Source of the DNA: DAIDKA01 sp036498905
Lineage (GTDB): Bacteria; Pseudomonadota; Gammaproteobacteria; Steroidobacterales; Steroidobacteraceae
Length of the DNA: 64,000 nt
NCBI GenBank assembly: GCA_036498905.1
Contig: DASYER010000124.1
Location: 47,883 to 111,882, forward strand
Reading direction: 5' to 3'
The number at the start of each line of letters is the position of its first letter. Within the stretch, counting starts at the first letter, position 1. Position numbers and translations under genes: made by a program. The notes beneath the pieces are model-generated. The model made no database searches. It was not told the origin of the DNA and saw only the letters and a list, made by a program, of their open reading frames with translations. This document shows, one piece after another, positions 8,349 through 18,391 of this stretch.

Positions 8349-9434
8349 ATGAGCCTGGGCCAGCTTTCGATTCAGAACCTGCGCTGTCTGCGGCAGGTTG
8401 AACTGGATCTGCATCCCGGGCGCAATCTCATCGTCGGCGCGAATGGTTCAGGCAAGACCTCATTGCTTGAGGCCATTTTTCTCCTCGGCCGGGGCCGATC
8501 CTTTCGCACCCGCAATTCCGAACGACTCATCGCTCACGGCGAATCAAGACTGGTGGTGTTCGGTCGCACCATGGCCGCCCAGGAGTCTGGTGTTCCTATC
8601 GCACTCGGCGTCCAGGTCAGCCGCGGTGAACCCACGGTCGGAAAAATCCAAGGCGAGTACGTCCGCTCTCTCGCGGCCTTGTCCGAGGCACTCCCGGTTC
8701 AGGTCATCGATCCGGGGGTCCACAAGCTGGTGGAAGACAGCGCCTTCCGGCGCCGGCGCTGGATGGATTGGGCCACGTTCCACGTGGAACATGGCTTCGT
8801 GGATGTTTGGGCCAGCTACACGCGCGCCCTGAAGCAGCGGAATGCGGTACTCAAGCAAATCACTCCGAGTGGAGCGACCCGGCAACTCGATGCCTGGGAT
8901 CAGGAGCTCTCCCAATGGGGCGAGCAACTGGCCCGATCACGCCGCAAATCCCTGGAGGCCCTGCAGCCTCATTGGCAAGCAACCGTCGCGGCCATGGCCG
9001 GTCTACCGCTGGAGCTGGGGTATTTCCAGGGGTGGGCGCGCGATATCTCCCTGCTGACTGCTCTTGAACAGTCCCGTGAGCGCGATCTCGCCCGTGGGGT
9101 CACCCATTCCGGACCGCATCGTGGCGATGTGCTGCTGAAACTGGATGGGAAGCTGGCCCGGGATACCCTGTCGCGCGGCCAGCAGAAACTGGTGGCGGCT
9201 TCGATGATTCTGGCGCAATTACAACTGCTGACCGAGCTGCTGCCCGAACCACCGACGTTGCTCCTGGATGATCCGGCCGCCGAACTGGATCCGCAGCGGC
9301 TGGTGCGCTTCATCGAACAGGTCGCGCCCCTGCATTGCCAGCTGGTTCTGACCTCCCTCACCGCCGGCCAGCAGCCCTTCGGGCAGGCGGATCGAACGTT
9401 CCACGTGGAACAGGGTCGAGTCAGTGAGGAATGA
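8349..9434 (+). CDS. recF: DNA replication and repair protein RecF
   Basis: A 361-residue SMC-like ATPase that acts with RecO and RecR to load RecA at gaps. Walker A is GANGSGKTS near residues 31-39; the ABC-type signature region is LSRGQQKLVAASMILAQ; Walker B is LLLDDPAAELD. The phrase FHVE occurs twice (near 142-145 and 351-354), and both copies are encoded by parS sequences. Downstream, 9435-9683 separates it from gyrB. Confidence 0.97.
   Translation: MSLGQLSIQNLRCLRQVELDLHPGRNLIVGANGSGKTSLLEAIFLLGRGRSFRTRNSERLIAHGESRLVVFGRTMAAQESGVPIALGVQVSRGEPTVGKIQGEYVRSLAALSEALPVQVIDPGVHKLVEDSAFRRRRWMDWATFHVEHGFVDVWASYTRALKQRNAVLKQITPSGATRQLDAWDQELSQWGEQLARSRRKSLEALQPHWQATVAAMAGLPLELGYFQGWARDISLLTALEQSRERDLARGVTHSGPHRGDVLLKLDGKLARDTLSRGQQKLVAASMILAQLQLLTELLPEPPTLLLDDPAAELDPQRLVRFIEQVAPLHCQLVLTSLTAGQQPFGQADRTFHVEQGRVSEE
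8776..8791. other. parS centromere site 2 (inside recF)
   Basis: CGTTCCACGTGGAACA matches the parS palindrome at 15 of 16 positions. It lies within the recF coding sequence and encodes the residues around FHVE after MDWAT. Confidence 0.9.
9397..9412. other. parS centromere site 3 (3' end of recF)
   Basis: CGTTCCACGTGGAACA is identical to site 2, 621 bases to its right and inside the last 13 codons of recF. The three sites span 1.1 kb and begin about 1.1 kb right of the oriC candidate. Confidence 0.9.
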
Positions 9435-9441
9435 CGCTAAC

Positions 9442-9490
9442 AGGCTTCTAAAAGCCTTCATCAGCGGCGATATGCCAGTAATTCGCCGCT
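9442..9490 (+). terminator. Two stem-loops after recF, possible terminator or attenuator
   Basis: AGGCTT-CTAA-AAGCCT (9442-9457) is followed by AGCGGCGA, a 12-base loop and TCGCCGCT (9463-9490), an 8-base-pair perfect stem. Neither has a U-tract, so intrinsic termination is doubtful. They stand between the recF stop and the gyrB promoter. Confidence 0.35.
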
Positions 9491-9628
9491 AAAGTGTCGG
9501 AATCATTCCCTACCTGATCCCAGCGCCCTGCGGCCGCGGCTACAGCACTGTGCCGACTGCTCCGCGACAACCCCGGCGCAGCCCGGAAAAACATAGACCA
9601 AACAAAGCCTTATACGCGGTTATATCCA

Positions 9629-9657
9629 TGGATCAGGAGGCTCCGGACGGATATAAT
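9629..9657 (+). promoter_or_regulatory. Candidate gyrB promoter
   Basis: A perfect -10 hexamer TATAAT (9652-9657) lies 27 bases before the gyrB ATG. With 17-base spacing the -35 would be TGGATC (9629-9634), only three matches to TTGACA. A strong -10 with a poor -35 fits known supercoiling-regulated gyrase promoters, but that regulation is not shown here. Confidence 0.5.
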
Positions 9658-9683
9658 GTCCAGTCACCTAAACGAGCTCCCGC

Positions 9684-12101
<2,418 letters not shown>

Positions 12102-12104
12102 CCC

Positions 12105-12326
12105 ATGAACCCCGTCAAACTCATCGCGGCGCTGCTGATCATCGCAGGCGTCCTCGGCTTAGCCTATGGCAGTTTCGGCTATACGCGCACCTCGACGGTG
12201 GCCCAGGTCGGACCCATTTCGATCAACGCCGAGCACCATCACACGGTGAACGTGCCGGTGTGGGCCGGCGTAGGCGGCATCGTCATCGGCGTGCTGCTGT
12301 TCGCCTTCGGCGATAAGCGGGGCTGA
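12105..12326 (+). CDS. Small two-span membrane protein, function unknown
   Basis: A 73-residue ORF starting three bases after the gyrB stop. It has two hydrophobic segments (about 5-22, LIAALLIIAGVLGLAYG, and 50-68, VPVWAGVGGIVIGVLLFAFG). A short hydrophilic loop between them contains HHH. It resembles the many short DUF3185-like inner-membrane proteins, but I cannot assign a family with certainty. Its position suggests co-transcription with gyrB and possibly with the next SDR gene, which starts three bases after its stop. Confidence 0.7.
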   Translation: MNPVKLIAALLIIAGVLGLAYGSFGYTRTSTVAQVGPISINAEHHHTVNVPVWAGVGGIVIGVLLFAFGDKRG

Positions 12327-12329
12327 GTA

Positions 12330-13082
12330 ATGCGAATTGCACTGGTCACCGGCGCAAGCCGCGGCCTCGGCCGCAACACCGCCGTGGCACTGGCCCGCAA
12401 GGGCGTCGATGTCATCGGCACCTATCACAGCAACAGGGCCGAAGCCGATGCGACGGTCAAGGACATCGAAGCGTTGGGCCGCAAGGCGCTGATGTTCCAG
12501 CTGGACACCGGCAAGGTGTCGGCCTTCTCAGGCTTTGCCGCCGATGTGAAGCAGGCGTTGAGTGCGAAGTGGGCGCGTCCGAACCTCGACTACCTGGTCA
12601 ACAATGCCGGCATCGGCATTCACGCGCCCTTTGCGACCACCACCGAAGCGGATTTCGACCGGCTGATGAACATTCACTTCAAGGGCGTGTTCTTCCTGAC
12701 CCAGACGCTTCTGCCGCTGATCGCCGACGGCGGCCGCATCGTGAATATCTCCAGCGGACTCACCCGCTTCAGCCTGCCCGGCTACGCGGCCTATGCGGCC
12801 ATGAAGGGGGGGATCGAGGTCCTGACCCACTATCTGGCCAAGGAACTCGGCACTCGCGGCATCGCGGTCAACACCGTGGCGCCGGGCGCCATCGAAACCG
12901 ACTTCGGCGGCGGCGCGGTTCGCGACAACAAGCAGGTGAATGATTTCATCGCCGGCGTGACGGCGATGGGGCGTCCGGGCCTGCCGGATGACATCGGTCC
13001 GGCCATTGCTTCCCTGCTCTCCGACGACAATCGCTGGATAACCGGGCAGAGAATTGAAATCTCCGGCGGCATGTTTGTTTGA
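12330..13082 (+). CDS. Short-chain dehydrogenase/reductase (SDR), substrate unknown
   Basis: A 250-residue classical SDR: nucleotide-binding TGASRGLG at 7-14, structural NNAG, catalytic Ser in NISSG, and YAAMK as the YxxxK pair. Proteins of this family oxidise or reduce alcohols and ketones with NAD(P)(H) in the cytoplasm. No signal peptide. The neighbours do not reveal the substrate; a FabG-like role is possible but not supported by context. Confidence 0.9.
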   Translation: MRIALVTGASRGLGRNTAVALARKGVDVIGTYHSNRAEADATVKDIEALGRKALMFQLDTGKVSAFSGFAADVKQALSAKWARPNLDYLVNNAGIGIHAPFATTTEADFDRLMNIHFKGVFFLTQTLLPLIADGGRIVNISSGLTRFSLPGYAAYAAMKGGIEVLTHYLAKELGTRGIAVNTVAPGAIETDFGGGAVRDNKQVNDFIAGVTAMGRPGLPDDIGPAIASLLSDDNRWITGQRIEISGGMFV

Positions 13083-13187
13083 GACTCTAACAACCGTCAG
13101 ACCTCACTGACGTCTGATCGCGCCGCGCACCGCGTCCACGCGCCGGCAAACTCTTTGATAATGCGGCCACCCTCACCAGGAGCCGTC

Positions 13188-13697
13188 ATGAAACGTCACA
13201 TATTGCTTATCGCCTGCGCGATGCCCTTGGTCGCCTATGGCGCCTACGCCGCGAACACACCGGATTCGAGCTTCTACAAGAACCTCGCCGAAGCGGGACT
13301 GGCGGAAGTCAGCGACGCGACACTCGCACAGCAGAGTGCGACTGATCCGAAGCTGAAGGACTTCGCGGCGATGATGATCAAGGATCACACCGAGGCGAAC
13401 AACAAGCTGTCGGCACTGGCGGCGACCAAGAATCTCACTCTGCCCACCAGCGCCAGCGTGACCGAGATGGCCACGCATGAGAAGTTGAAGCTGGAGTCGG
13501 GCACGACCTTCGACAAGTCCTACATCAAGGGACAGATCAGCGCGCACCGCGGCGCGATCCGGCTGCTGCGCAAGGAGATGGCCAGCGGCAAGGATCAGGA
13601 TGCGAAGGATTTTGCGAAATCCGTGCTGCCGACGGTGCAGGGACATTTGAAGGCCATCGAGGTCCTCGCCAACGCAGACGGCGTTTCGACCAAATAG
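13188..13697 (+). CDS. DUF4142 family exported protein
   Basis: A 169-residue protein. The ATG at 13188 is preceded by an AGGAG ribosome site and begins a clear signal peptide (MKRHILLIACAMPLVAYGAYA). The mature part is a predicted helical bundle of the DUF4142 ferritin-like type: SFYKNLAEAGLAEV near the start, the middle stretch FAAMMIKDHTEANNKLSALA, and SAHRGAIRLLRKE later. The two conserved His sit in those helices. Members are periplasmic with unknown function. An upstream in-frame ATG (13155) would put extra residues before the signal peptide and is rejected. Confidence 0.88.
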   Translation: MKRHILLIACAMPLVAYGAYAANTPDSSFYKNLAEAGLAEVSDATLAQQSATDPKLKDFAAMMIKDHTEANNKLSALAATKNLTLPTSASVTEMATHEKLKLESGTTFDKSYIKGQISAHRGAIRLLRKEMASGKDQDAKDFAKSVLPTVQGHLKAIEVLANADGVSTK

Positions 13698-13846
13698 ACC
13701 TCTACCCGTCCGCGCCCGGCACTTGGGCTGGGCCGGACACACTACCGCTTTGCAGTAGGAGGAGTCCTAGTCTAGCGAGGCGTCGGCACGCATAGCTGCG
13801 GGCGCGGGCGGGTTGCTACCTTGGCTACAACCGGAGGCCCGCGACA

Positions 13847-14677
13847 ATGCATATTCGATTTGGCTACGAGCTGATCTATTCGACCCCAGTACCGACGCAC
13901 ATGATCCTGATGCTGCACACCCAACTGGGGCGTGGCCAGAACTATCTCGTCGCCGATCACATGCAGATCAGCCGTTCGATCATCCTGAAATACCATACCG
14001 ACGGATTCGGCAATACCTGCACGCGCCTGGAATTGCCCAGCGGCCCGACCCGCATCACGGCCGATGCTCTTATCGAGGACACGGGGCGTCCGGAACCGGT
14101 CGTACCGAGCGCTCAGGAGCATCCGCTGCGCGAGCTGCCATTCGAGGTGCTGCAGTTCCTGCTCAGCAGCCGCTACTGCGACACCGAGGTCCTGATGGCC
14201 GAGGCCTGGCGGCTGTTCGGCCATCTGCAGCCGGGATGGGGTCGGGTGCAGGCGATCTGCGACTTCGTGCATCAGTACGTCACCTTCGACTATCGGCATG
14301 CACGACCGACCCGCACGGCCTCCGAGACCTTCTTTGAACGACAGGGTGTGTGCCGCGACTTCGCCCACCTGGCCATCGCCTTCTGCCGCTGCCTGAACAT
14401 CCCGGCGCGCTACTGCACCGGCTATCTGGGCGACATCGGCGTCGCAGCGGCCGCGTCGCCGATGGATTTCGCAGGGTGCATGGAGGTGTACCTGGGCGGA
14501 CAATGGCACCTGTTCGATCCCCGCAATAACGCGCGGCGCGTGGGCCGGATCCTCATTGCGCGCGGGCGCGATGCCGGGGATGTGGCCATCAGCACGGCCT
14601 TTGGACCGGCCTGCCTGCAGTTGTTCAAGGTGTGGACCGACGAAGCAGACAACAGGGAGCTGAGAAAGGTAGGCTAG
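13847..14677 (+). CDS. Transglutaminase-like superfamily protein, catalytic His apparently replaced
   Basis: A 276-residue cytoplasmic protein with an N-terminal beta domain (about 1-100) and a transglutaminase-like papain-fold domain (about 140-245). The nucleophile motif GVCRDFAHLAIAFCR contains the Cys, and WHLFDPRNN carries the expected Asp. Where relatives usually read DFHAW, this protein reads MDFAGCMEVYLGG, so the usual catalytic His is not in place. Family members are predicted peptidases or amidases, some linked to circularly permuted ATP-grasp genes, which are not seen next to it here. It may be inactive or use another residue. Confidence 0.85.
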   Translation: MHIRFGYELIYSTPVPTHMILMLHTQLGRGQNYLVADHMQISRSIILKYHTDGFGNTCTRLELPSGPTRITADALIEDTGRPEPVVPSAQEHPLRELPFEVLQFLLSSRYCDTEVLMAEAWRLFGHLQPGWGRVQAICDFVHQYVTFDYRHARPTRTASETFFERQGVCRDFAHLAIAFCRCLNIPARYCTGYLGDIGVAAAASPMDFAGCMEVYLGGQWHLFDPRNNARRVGRILIARGRDAGDVAISTAFGPACLQLFKVWTDEADNRELRKVG

Positions 14678-14722
14678 CGGCTGTTTTCAGGCCAGCGGCG
14701 CGAGCCGCACGGGATTTGCATC

Positions 14723-15379
14723 ATGTCCACCCTGACAGCGCCGCCGCTTGCGCCGTTGCTCTCACGCCTGATCGCCGATGCCGCGGCCAGCTCCGAGAAG
14801 CTGCGCAAGGCGCGGGCGCAGGCCCCGCCCGATGCCGCCGCGCTGGGACCAAAGTCCGGCGACTATCTCACCTACTACGGGAATATGAAGGAGTACCACC
14901 TCGCGGTCTCCCCGCAGACCGGAACGCTGCTGTACATGCTGGCGCGCAGCAGCGGGGCGCGTTCGGCGGTGGAGTTCGGGACCTCCTTCGGTATATCGAC
15001 GCTGCACATCGCGGCGGCACTGAAGGACAACGGCGGGGGCCGACTGATCACCACCGAATTCGAGTCCTCGAAGATCGCCCATGCCCGCAACAATCTTCAG
15101 GCCGCGAAACTGCAGGAGCTTGTGGAAATCCGCGAGGGCGACGCGCTTCAGACCCTGGCACGGGACATCCCCTCGATCGACCTGGTGCTGCTGGATGGCG
15201 CCAAGCCGCTGTATCTGAAAGTGCTGAAGCTGCTCGAGCCGCAGCTGCGCACCGGCGCCATGCTCGTCGCTGACAATGCGGACTGGTGCCCCGAATATCT
15301 GGAGCGCGTGCGCAATCCCGCCAACGGCTACCTGTCGGTGCCCTTCGGTGGGGATGTCGAGCTGTCGATGCGCCTTTAG
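14723..15379 (+). CDS. Class I SAM-dependent O-methyltransferase-like protein
   Basis: A 218-residue protein with a Rossmann methyltransferase core: motif I VEFGTSFGISTLHIAAAL near 86-103, an acidic ribose-contact residue in TTEFE, and IDLVLLDGAK. It resembles the catechol/caffeoyl-CoA O-methyltransferase-like class (Methyltransf_24) rather than a named enzyme. Its stop overlaps the stop of the opposite MetE-like gene by four bases. Substrate unknown. Confidence 0.85.
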   Translation: MSTLTAPPLAPLLSRLIADAAASSEKLRKARAQAPPDAAALGPKSGDYLTYYGNMKEYHLAVSPQTGTLLYMLARSSGARSAVEFGTSFGISTLHIAAALKDNGGGRLITTEFESSKIAHARNNLQAAKLQELVEIREGDALQTLARDIPSIDLVLLDGAKPLYLKVLKLLEPQLRTGAMLVADNADWCPEYLERVRNPANGYLSVPFGGDVELSMRL

Positions 15380-16401
15380 GCGGTATATTCCTGGCGCAGA
15401 ATCTTCGCCCCCTCGACCATGGCCTGCATCTTGCCGAAGGCCACATCATGCGGCAGGTACTTCATGCCGCAATCCGGTGCGACGATGACCCGATCGGCCG
15501 GCAGGTGCTGCAGCGCGCGGCGGATACGGGCGGCGACCGTGGCGGCGGTCTCGACTTTCATATCGGACAGATCGATAGCGCCGACCATGATGTGCTTGCC
15601 GGGCAGGCTCTCGAGCACCGAGCAGTCGAGGTTCGATTGCGCCGTTTCGATGGATACCTGGTTGCAGCGGCACTCGGCCATTTCGCTCAGGAACGAGTAG
15701 CCGCTGGGACGGGCATGAATGATGGCGGCATATCCGAAGCAGATGTGCACGGTGGTGGTCCCGGTCACACCCTCCAGGGCGCGATTCAATGCCCGCAGGC
15801 CGTACTGGCGGGCCTTCTCGGGCCGCGCCTGCAGATACGGCTCATCGATCTGGACGATGTCGGCGCCGGCCGCAAATAGATCCTTGATCTCCTCGTTCAC
15901 CGCGGCCGCATAGTCCATCGCGGCGTCTTCTTCCTGGGTGTAGAAGTCGTTCTGCGCCTGCTGTGTCATGGTGAACGGGCCGGGCACCGTGATCTTGATG
16001 CGCCGATCCGTATGGCGCAGCAGGAATTTCACATCCTCGACCTGCACCGAATGCATGCGGCGGATCTTGCCGACGATGCGCGGTACGGGGTTGGGGTGAC
16101 CGGAGCGATCGAGCGCCGAACCCGGATTCTCCAGGTCCACGCCCTCGAGGGCGGTCGCGAAGCGGTTCGAATAGCTCTCTCTGCGGATTTCGCCATCCGA
16201 AATAATGTCGATCCCGGCCTGCTCCTGGGCGCGGATCGCCAGGATGGTCGCATCATCCTGCGCCTGGGCGAGGTACTCCGCCGGCACGCGCCATAGGGAC
16301 TGCATTCTCACCCGGGGCGGAAAACGGCCCGCGAGCTTGGCCCGATCGATCAGCCACTCGGGCTGCGGATAGCTACCTACCAGAGTCGTCGGAAAGAGCA
16401 T
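15376..16401 (-). CDS. MetE C-terminal-like cobalamin-independent methionine synthase family protein
   Basis: A 341-residue protein starting MLFPTTLVGSYPQPEWLIDR at the ATG 16401; a longer frame to 16443 has no better start. It holds only the catalytic TIM-barrel half of MetE: SDGEIRRESY, TVPGPFTMT, DIVQIDEPYLQ, and a zinc-site-like pattern with HICFGY, QVSIETAQ and APDCGMKYLP. True MetE is about 750 residues. Such short MetE-like proteins transfer methyl groups from other donors or act in corrinoid-linked pathways; the actual reaction is unknown. It is convergent with the O-methyltransferase. Confidence 0.85.
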   Translation of the reverse strand: MLFPTTLVGSYPQPEWLIDRAKLAGRFPPRVRMQSLWRVPAEYLAQAQDDATILAIRAQEQAGIDIISDGEIRRESYSNRFATALEGVDLENPGSALDRSGHPNPVPRIVGKIRRMHSVQVEDVKFLLRHTDRRIKITVPGPFTMTQQAQNDFYTQEEDAAMDYAAAVNEEIKDLFAAGADIVQIDEPYLQARPEKARQYGLRALNRALEGVTGTTTVHICFGYAAIIHARPSGYSFLSEMAECRCNQVSIETAQSNLDCSVLESLPGKHIMVGAIDLSDMKVETAATVAARIRRALQHLPADRVIVAPDCGMKYLPHDVAFGKMQAMVEGAKILRQEYTA

Positions 16402-16470
16402 TTGAATCCCCCAGGATGAGCGCGCGGGGCTAGTGTACCGCACCGTGATGTTGTCTATGCTTGGGCGGGC

Positions 16471-17811
16471 ATGAATACCGATTCCCTACTCCTGCCTGCC
16501 GAAACGCGCGTCACCTGCCCGGCCTGTGAGCAGGAGTTTTCTCTGGAACAGGGCTTTGCGAAGCAGGCGCTGGAAGGCGTGGCGGCGGCCAGTGCGAGGG
16601 CCCTCGTCGCGCTGAAGGAGCAGGAGCGCGAAGCCGTCGAGAAGCGCGCCGAACAGCTTGCCGGTGAACAGGCGAAGGCGGGCCGCCGTCAGGTCGAGGA
16701 GCTGCAGCGGATGCTGCAGGCGCAGGGAGAGACCCATGCGAAGGCCCTGACCGACATGCGCGCCTTGAGCGAACAATCATTCCAGTCGCAACTGAATGTG
16801 ATGAAGGAGCAGCTCGCGAGCCGCGCCGCGCAGCAGCTCGCCGCCGAGCGCCAGGAGTACGAAAAACGTCATGCCGATACGCAGCTGCAGCTGCAGGGAT
16901 TGCGCGATGAGCAGCTCGCGCTGCGCGAGCAACGCCAGAAGCTCAAGGACGAGAAGGACACGCTGGCGCTGGAAGTGCACCGGCAGGTCGATGCAAAGGT
17001 TGCCGAGCGCGATTCACAGGTGCGGGCGCAGGAGCAGGAAAGAGCCCAGCTGGACAAGGCCGAGCTGCAAAAGAAACTTGACGACGCGATGGCCGAGCTC
17101 GCTTCGGCGCAGCGCAGGATGGCGCAGGGCTCACAGCAGCTGCAGGGCGAAGTACTCGAGCTGGCCATCGAGGATGGCCTGAAGCGGGCGTTCCCGCTCG
17201 ACGCCATCGAGGAGGTCAAGAAGGGCGCGCGCGGCGGCGACATCATCCACCGCGTGACCGCACGTTCGGGTCAGCCCGCCGGCGTGATGCTGTGGGAATC
17301 CAAGCGCGCCAAGGACTGGAGTCCGGCCTGGATCGCGAAGCTGAAGGAAGACATGCGCGGCTGTGGCGCCGACATCGGCGTGCTGGTCAGCATGACCACC
17401 GCCGTTCCGAAGGAGTGGCCGGCCGGGCAGCTGTTCGGGTTACACGAGGAAGTGTGGGTGACGAGCTGGTCGGCGGCCGTGCATCTGGCCGAAGTGCTGC
17501 GCTCGGGTCTGCTCGACGTGCACAAGCAGCGGCTGATTTCCGCCGGCAAGGGCGAGAAAATGGAAGCGCTCTACGACTATCTGACCTCGCCGCAGTTCGC
17601 CCAGAAGCTCAAGGCCGTCTATGGCGCCTTCCAGAAGATGCGTGAGGAGCTTGAATCGGAGCGCTCGGTGACCATGCAGCGCTGGGCGCGGCGCGAAAAA
17701 CAGCTGCAGAGCGGATTGGCTGAACTGCTGGGCGTCGCCGGCGACATTCAGGGGCTGGCCCAGCAGGAATTGCCGGCGCTGGAACTGGAGCCGCCCGAGG
17801 GGCAGGTCTAA
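16471..17811 (+). CDS. DUF2130 coiled-coil protein with a predicted nuclease-like core
   Basis: A 446-residue protein with an N-terminal CPAC element, then a long Glu/Gln/Arg-rich coiled coil (about 45-225). The DUF2130 domain (about 225-380) reads GDIIHRV, WESKRAKDWSPAWIAKLKED, DIGVLVSM. The spaced Asp followed by ExK looks like a PD-(D/E)xK arrangement, and the overall plan recalls RmuC. DNA cleavage is suggested by this pattern but not known for the family, to my knowledge. It is followed 46 bases later by an ECF sigma gene, on the same strand. Confidence 0.85.
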   Translation: MNTDSLLLPAETRVTCPACEQEFSLEQGFAKQALEGVAAASARALVALKEQEREAVEKRAEQLAGEQAKAGRRQVEELQRMLQAQGETHAKALTDMRALSEQSFQSQLNVMKEQLASRAAQQLAAERQEYEKRHADTQLQLQGLRDEQLALREQRQKLKDEKDTLALEVHRQVDAKVAERDSQVRAQEQERAQLDKAELQKKLDDAMAELASAQRRMAQGSQQLQGEVLELAIEDGLKRAFPLDAIEEVKKGARGGDIIHRVTARSGQPAGVMLWESKRAKDWSPAWIAKLKEDMRGCGADIGVLVSMTTAVPKEWPAGQLFGLHEEVWVTSWSAAVHLAEVLRSGLLDVHKQRLISAGKGEKMEALYDYLTSPQFAQKLKAVYGAFQKMREELESERSVTMQRWARREKQLQSGLAELLGVAGDIQGLAQQELPALELEPPEGQV

Positions 17812-17857
17812 GGGCCAGCGTCTGTGATACCTCATCTGCTCGGCCGTATATTGCAGC

Positions 17858-18385
17858 ATGACGGCGCAAGACGCGAAGCGGCTGCAGGGCGGGGTGGGTT
17901 CGGCCCAGGACCTCGACTGGAACGCCGTTTACGCCGACCAGCTCCCGCGCGTCTATAACTATTTCCGCTTCCGCGTCGCCCGTTCACAGGACGTTGAAGA
18001 GCTGACCGCGCGCACCTTCGAGAAGGCCTGGCGGGCGCGAGCCAAGTACCGGCGCGACCTGGCCGGATTCTCCACCTGGCTGTTTGCGATCGCACGCAAT
18101 GTCATGACCGATCAACTGCGCTCGGATGCGGTGCGGATCCGGGCGGCGACATTGTCCGAGGCAACCGAGCAGGTGACACCGGAGGGCAGGGCCATGCACA
18201 GCTCGGACATGCAGCGGCTGGCGAGACTCACGGCCGGATTAGCGGACCGGCACAAAGAACTCATCGCACTCAAATACGGTGCGGCGCTGAGCAATCGGAT
18301 GATTGCCCGCGTCACCGGCCTGAGTGAATCCAACGTGGGCACGACGCTGCAGCGCATCGTCGAACGGCTCCGGGCGCAGTGGTAG
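17858..18385 (+). CDS. RNA polymerase sigma factor, ECF (sigma-70 group IV) type
   Basis: A 175-residue two-domain sigma factor. Region 2 spans about 28-85 (YNYFRFRVARSQDVEELTAR, then FSTWLFAIARNVMTDQLRS, the core-binding and -10 recognition helices). Region 4 is about 120-173, with a helix-turn-helix RMIARVTGLSESNVGTTLQRI. It lacks regions 1 and 3, as ECF factors do. The next gene begins six bases after its stop and encodes a one-span membrane protein with a cytochrome c'-like end, so the pair looks like a sigma factor with a membrane partner. The target regulon is unknown. Confidence 0.9.
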   Translation: MTAQDAKRLQGGVGSAQDLDWNAVYADQLPRVYNYFRFRVARSQDVEELTARTFEKAWRARAKYRRDLAGFSTWLFAIARNVMTDQLRSDAVRIRAATLSEATEQVTPEGRAMHSSDMQRLARLTAGLADRHKELIALKYGAALSNRMIARVTGLSESNVGTTLQRIVERLRAQW

Positions 18386-18391
18386 CAGCAC

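Noticed and set aside
13083..13130. CGTCAG...CTGACG inverted repeat after the SDR gene
   Set aside because: Only six pairs and no T-tract; too weak to call a terminator.
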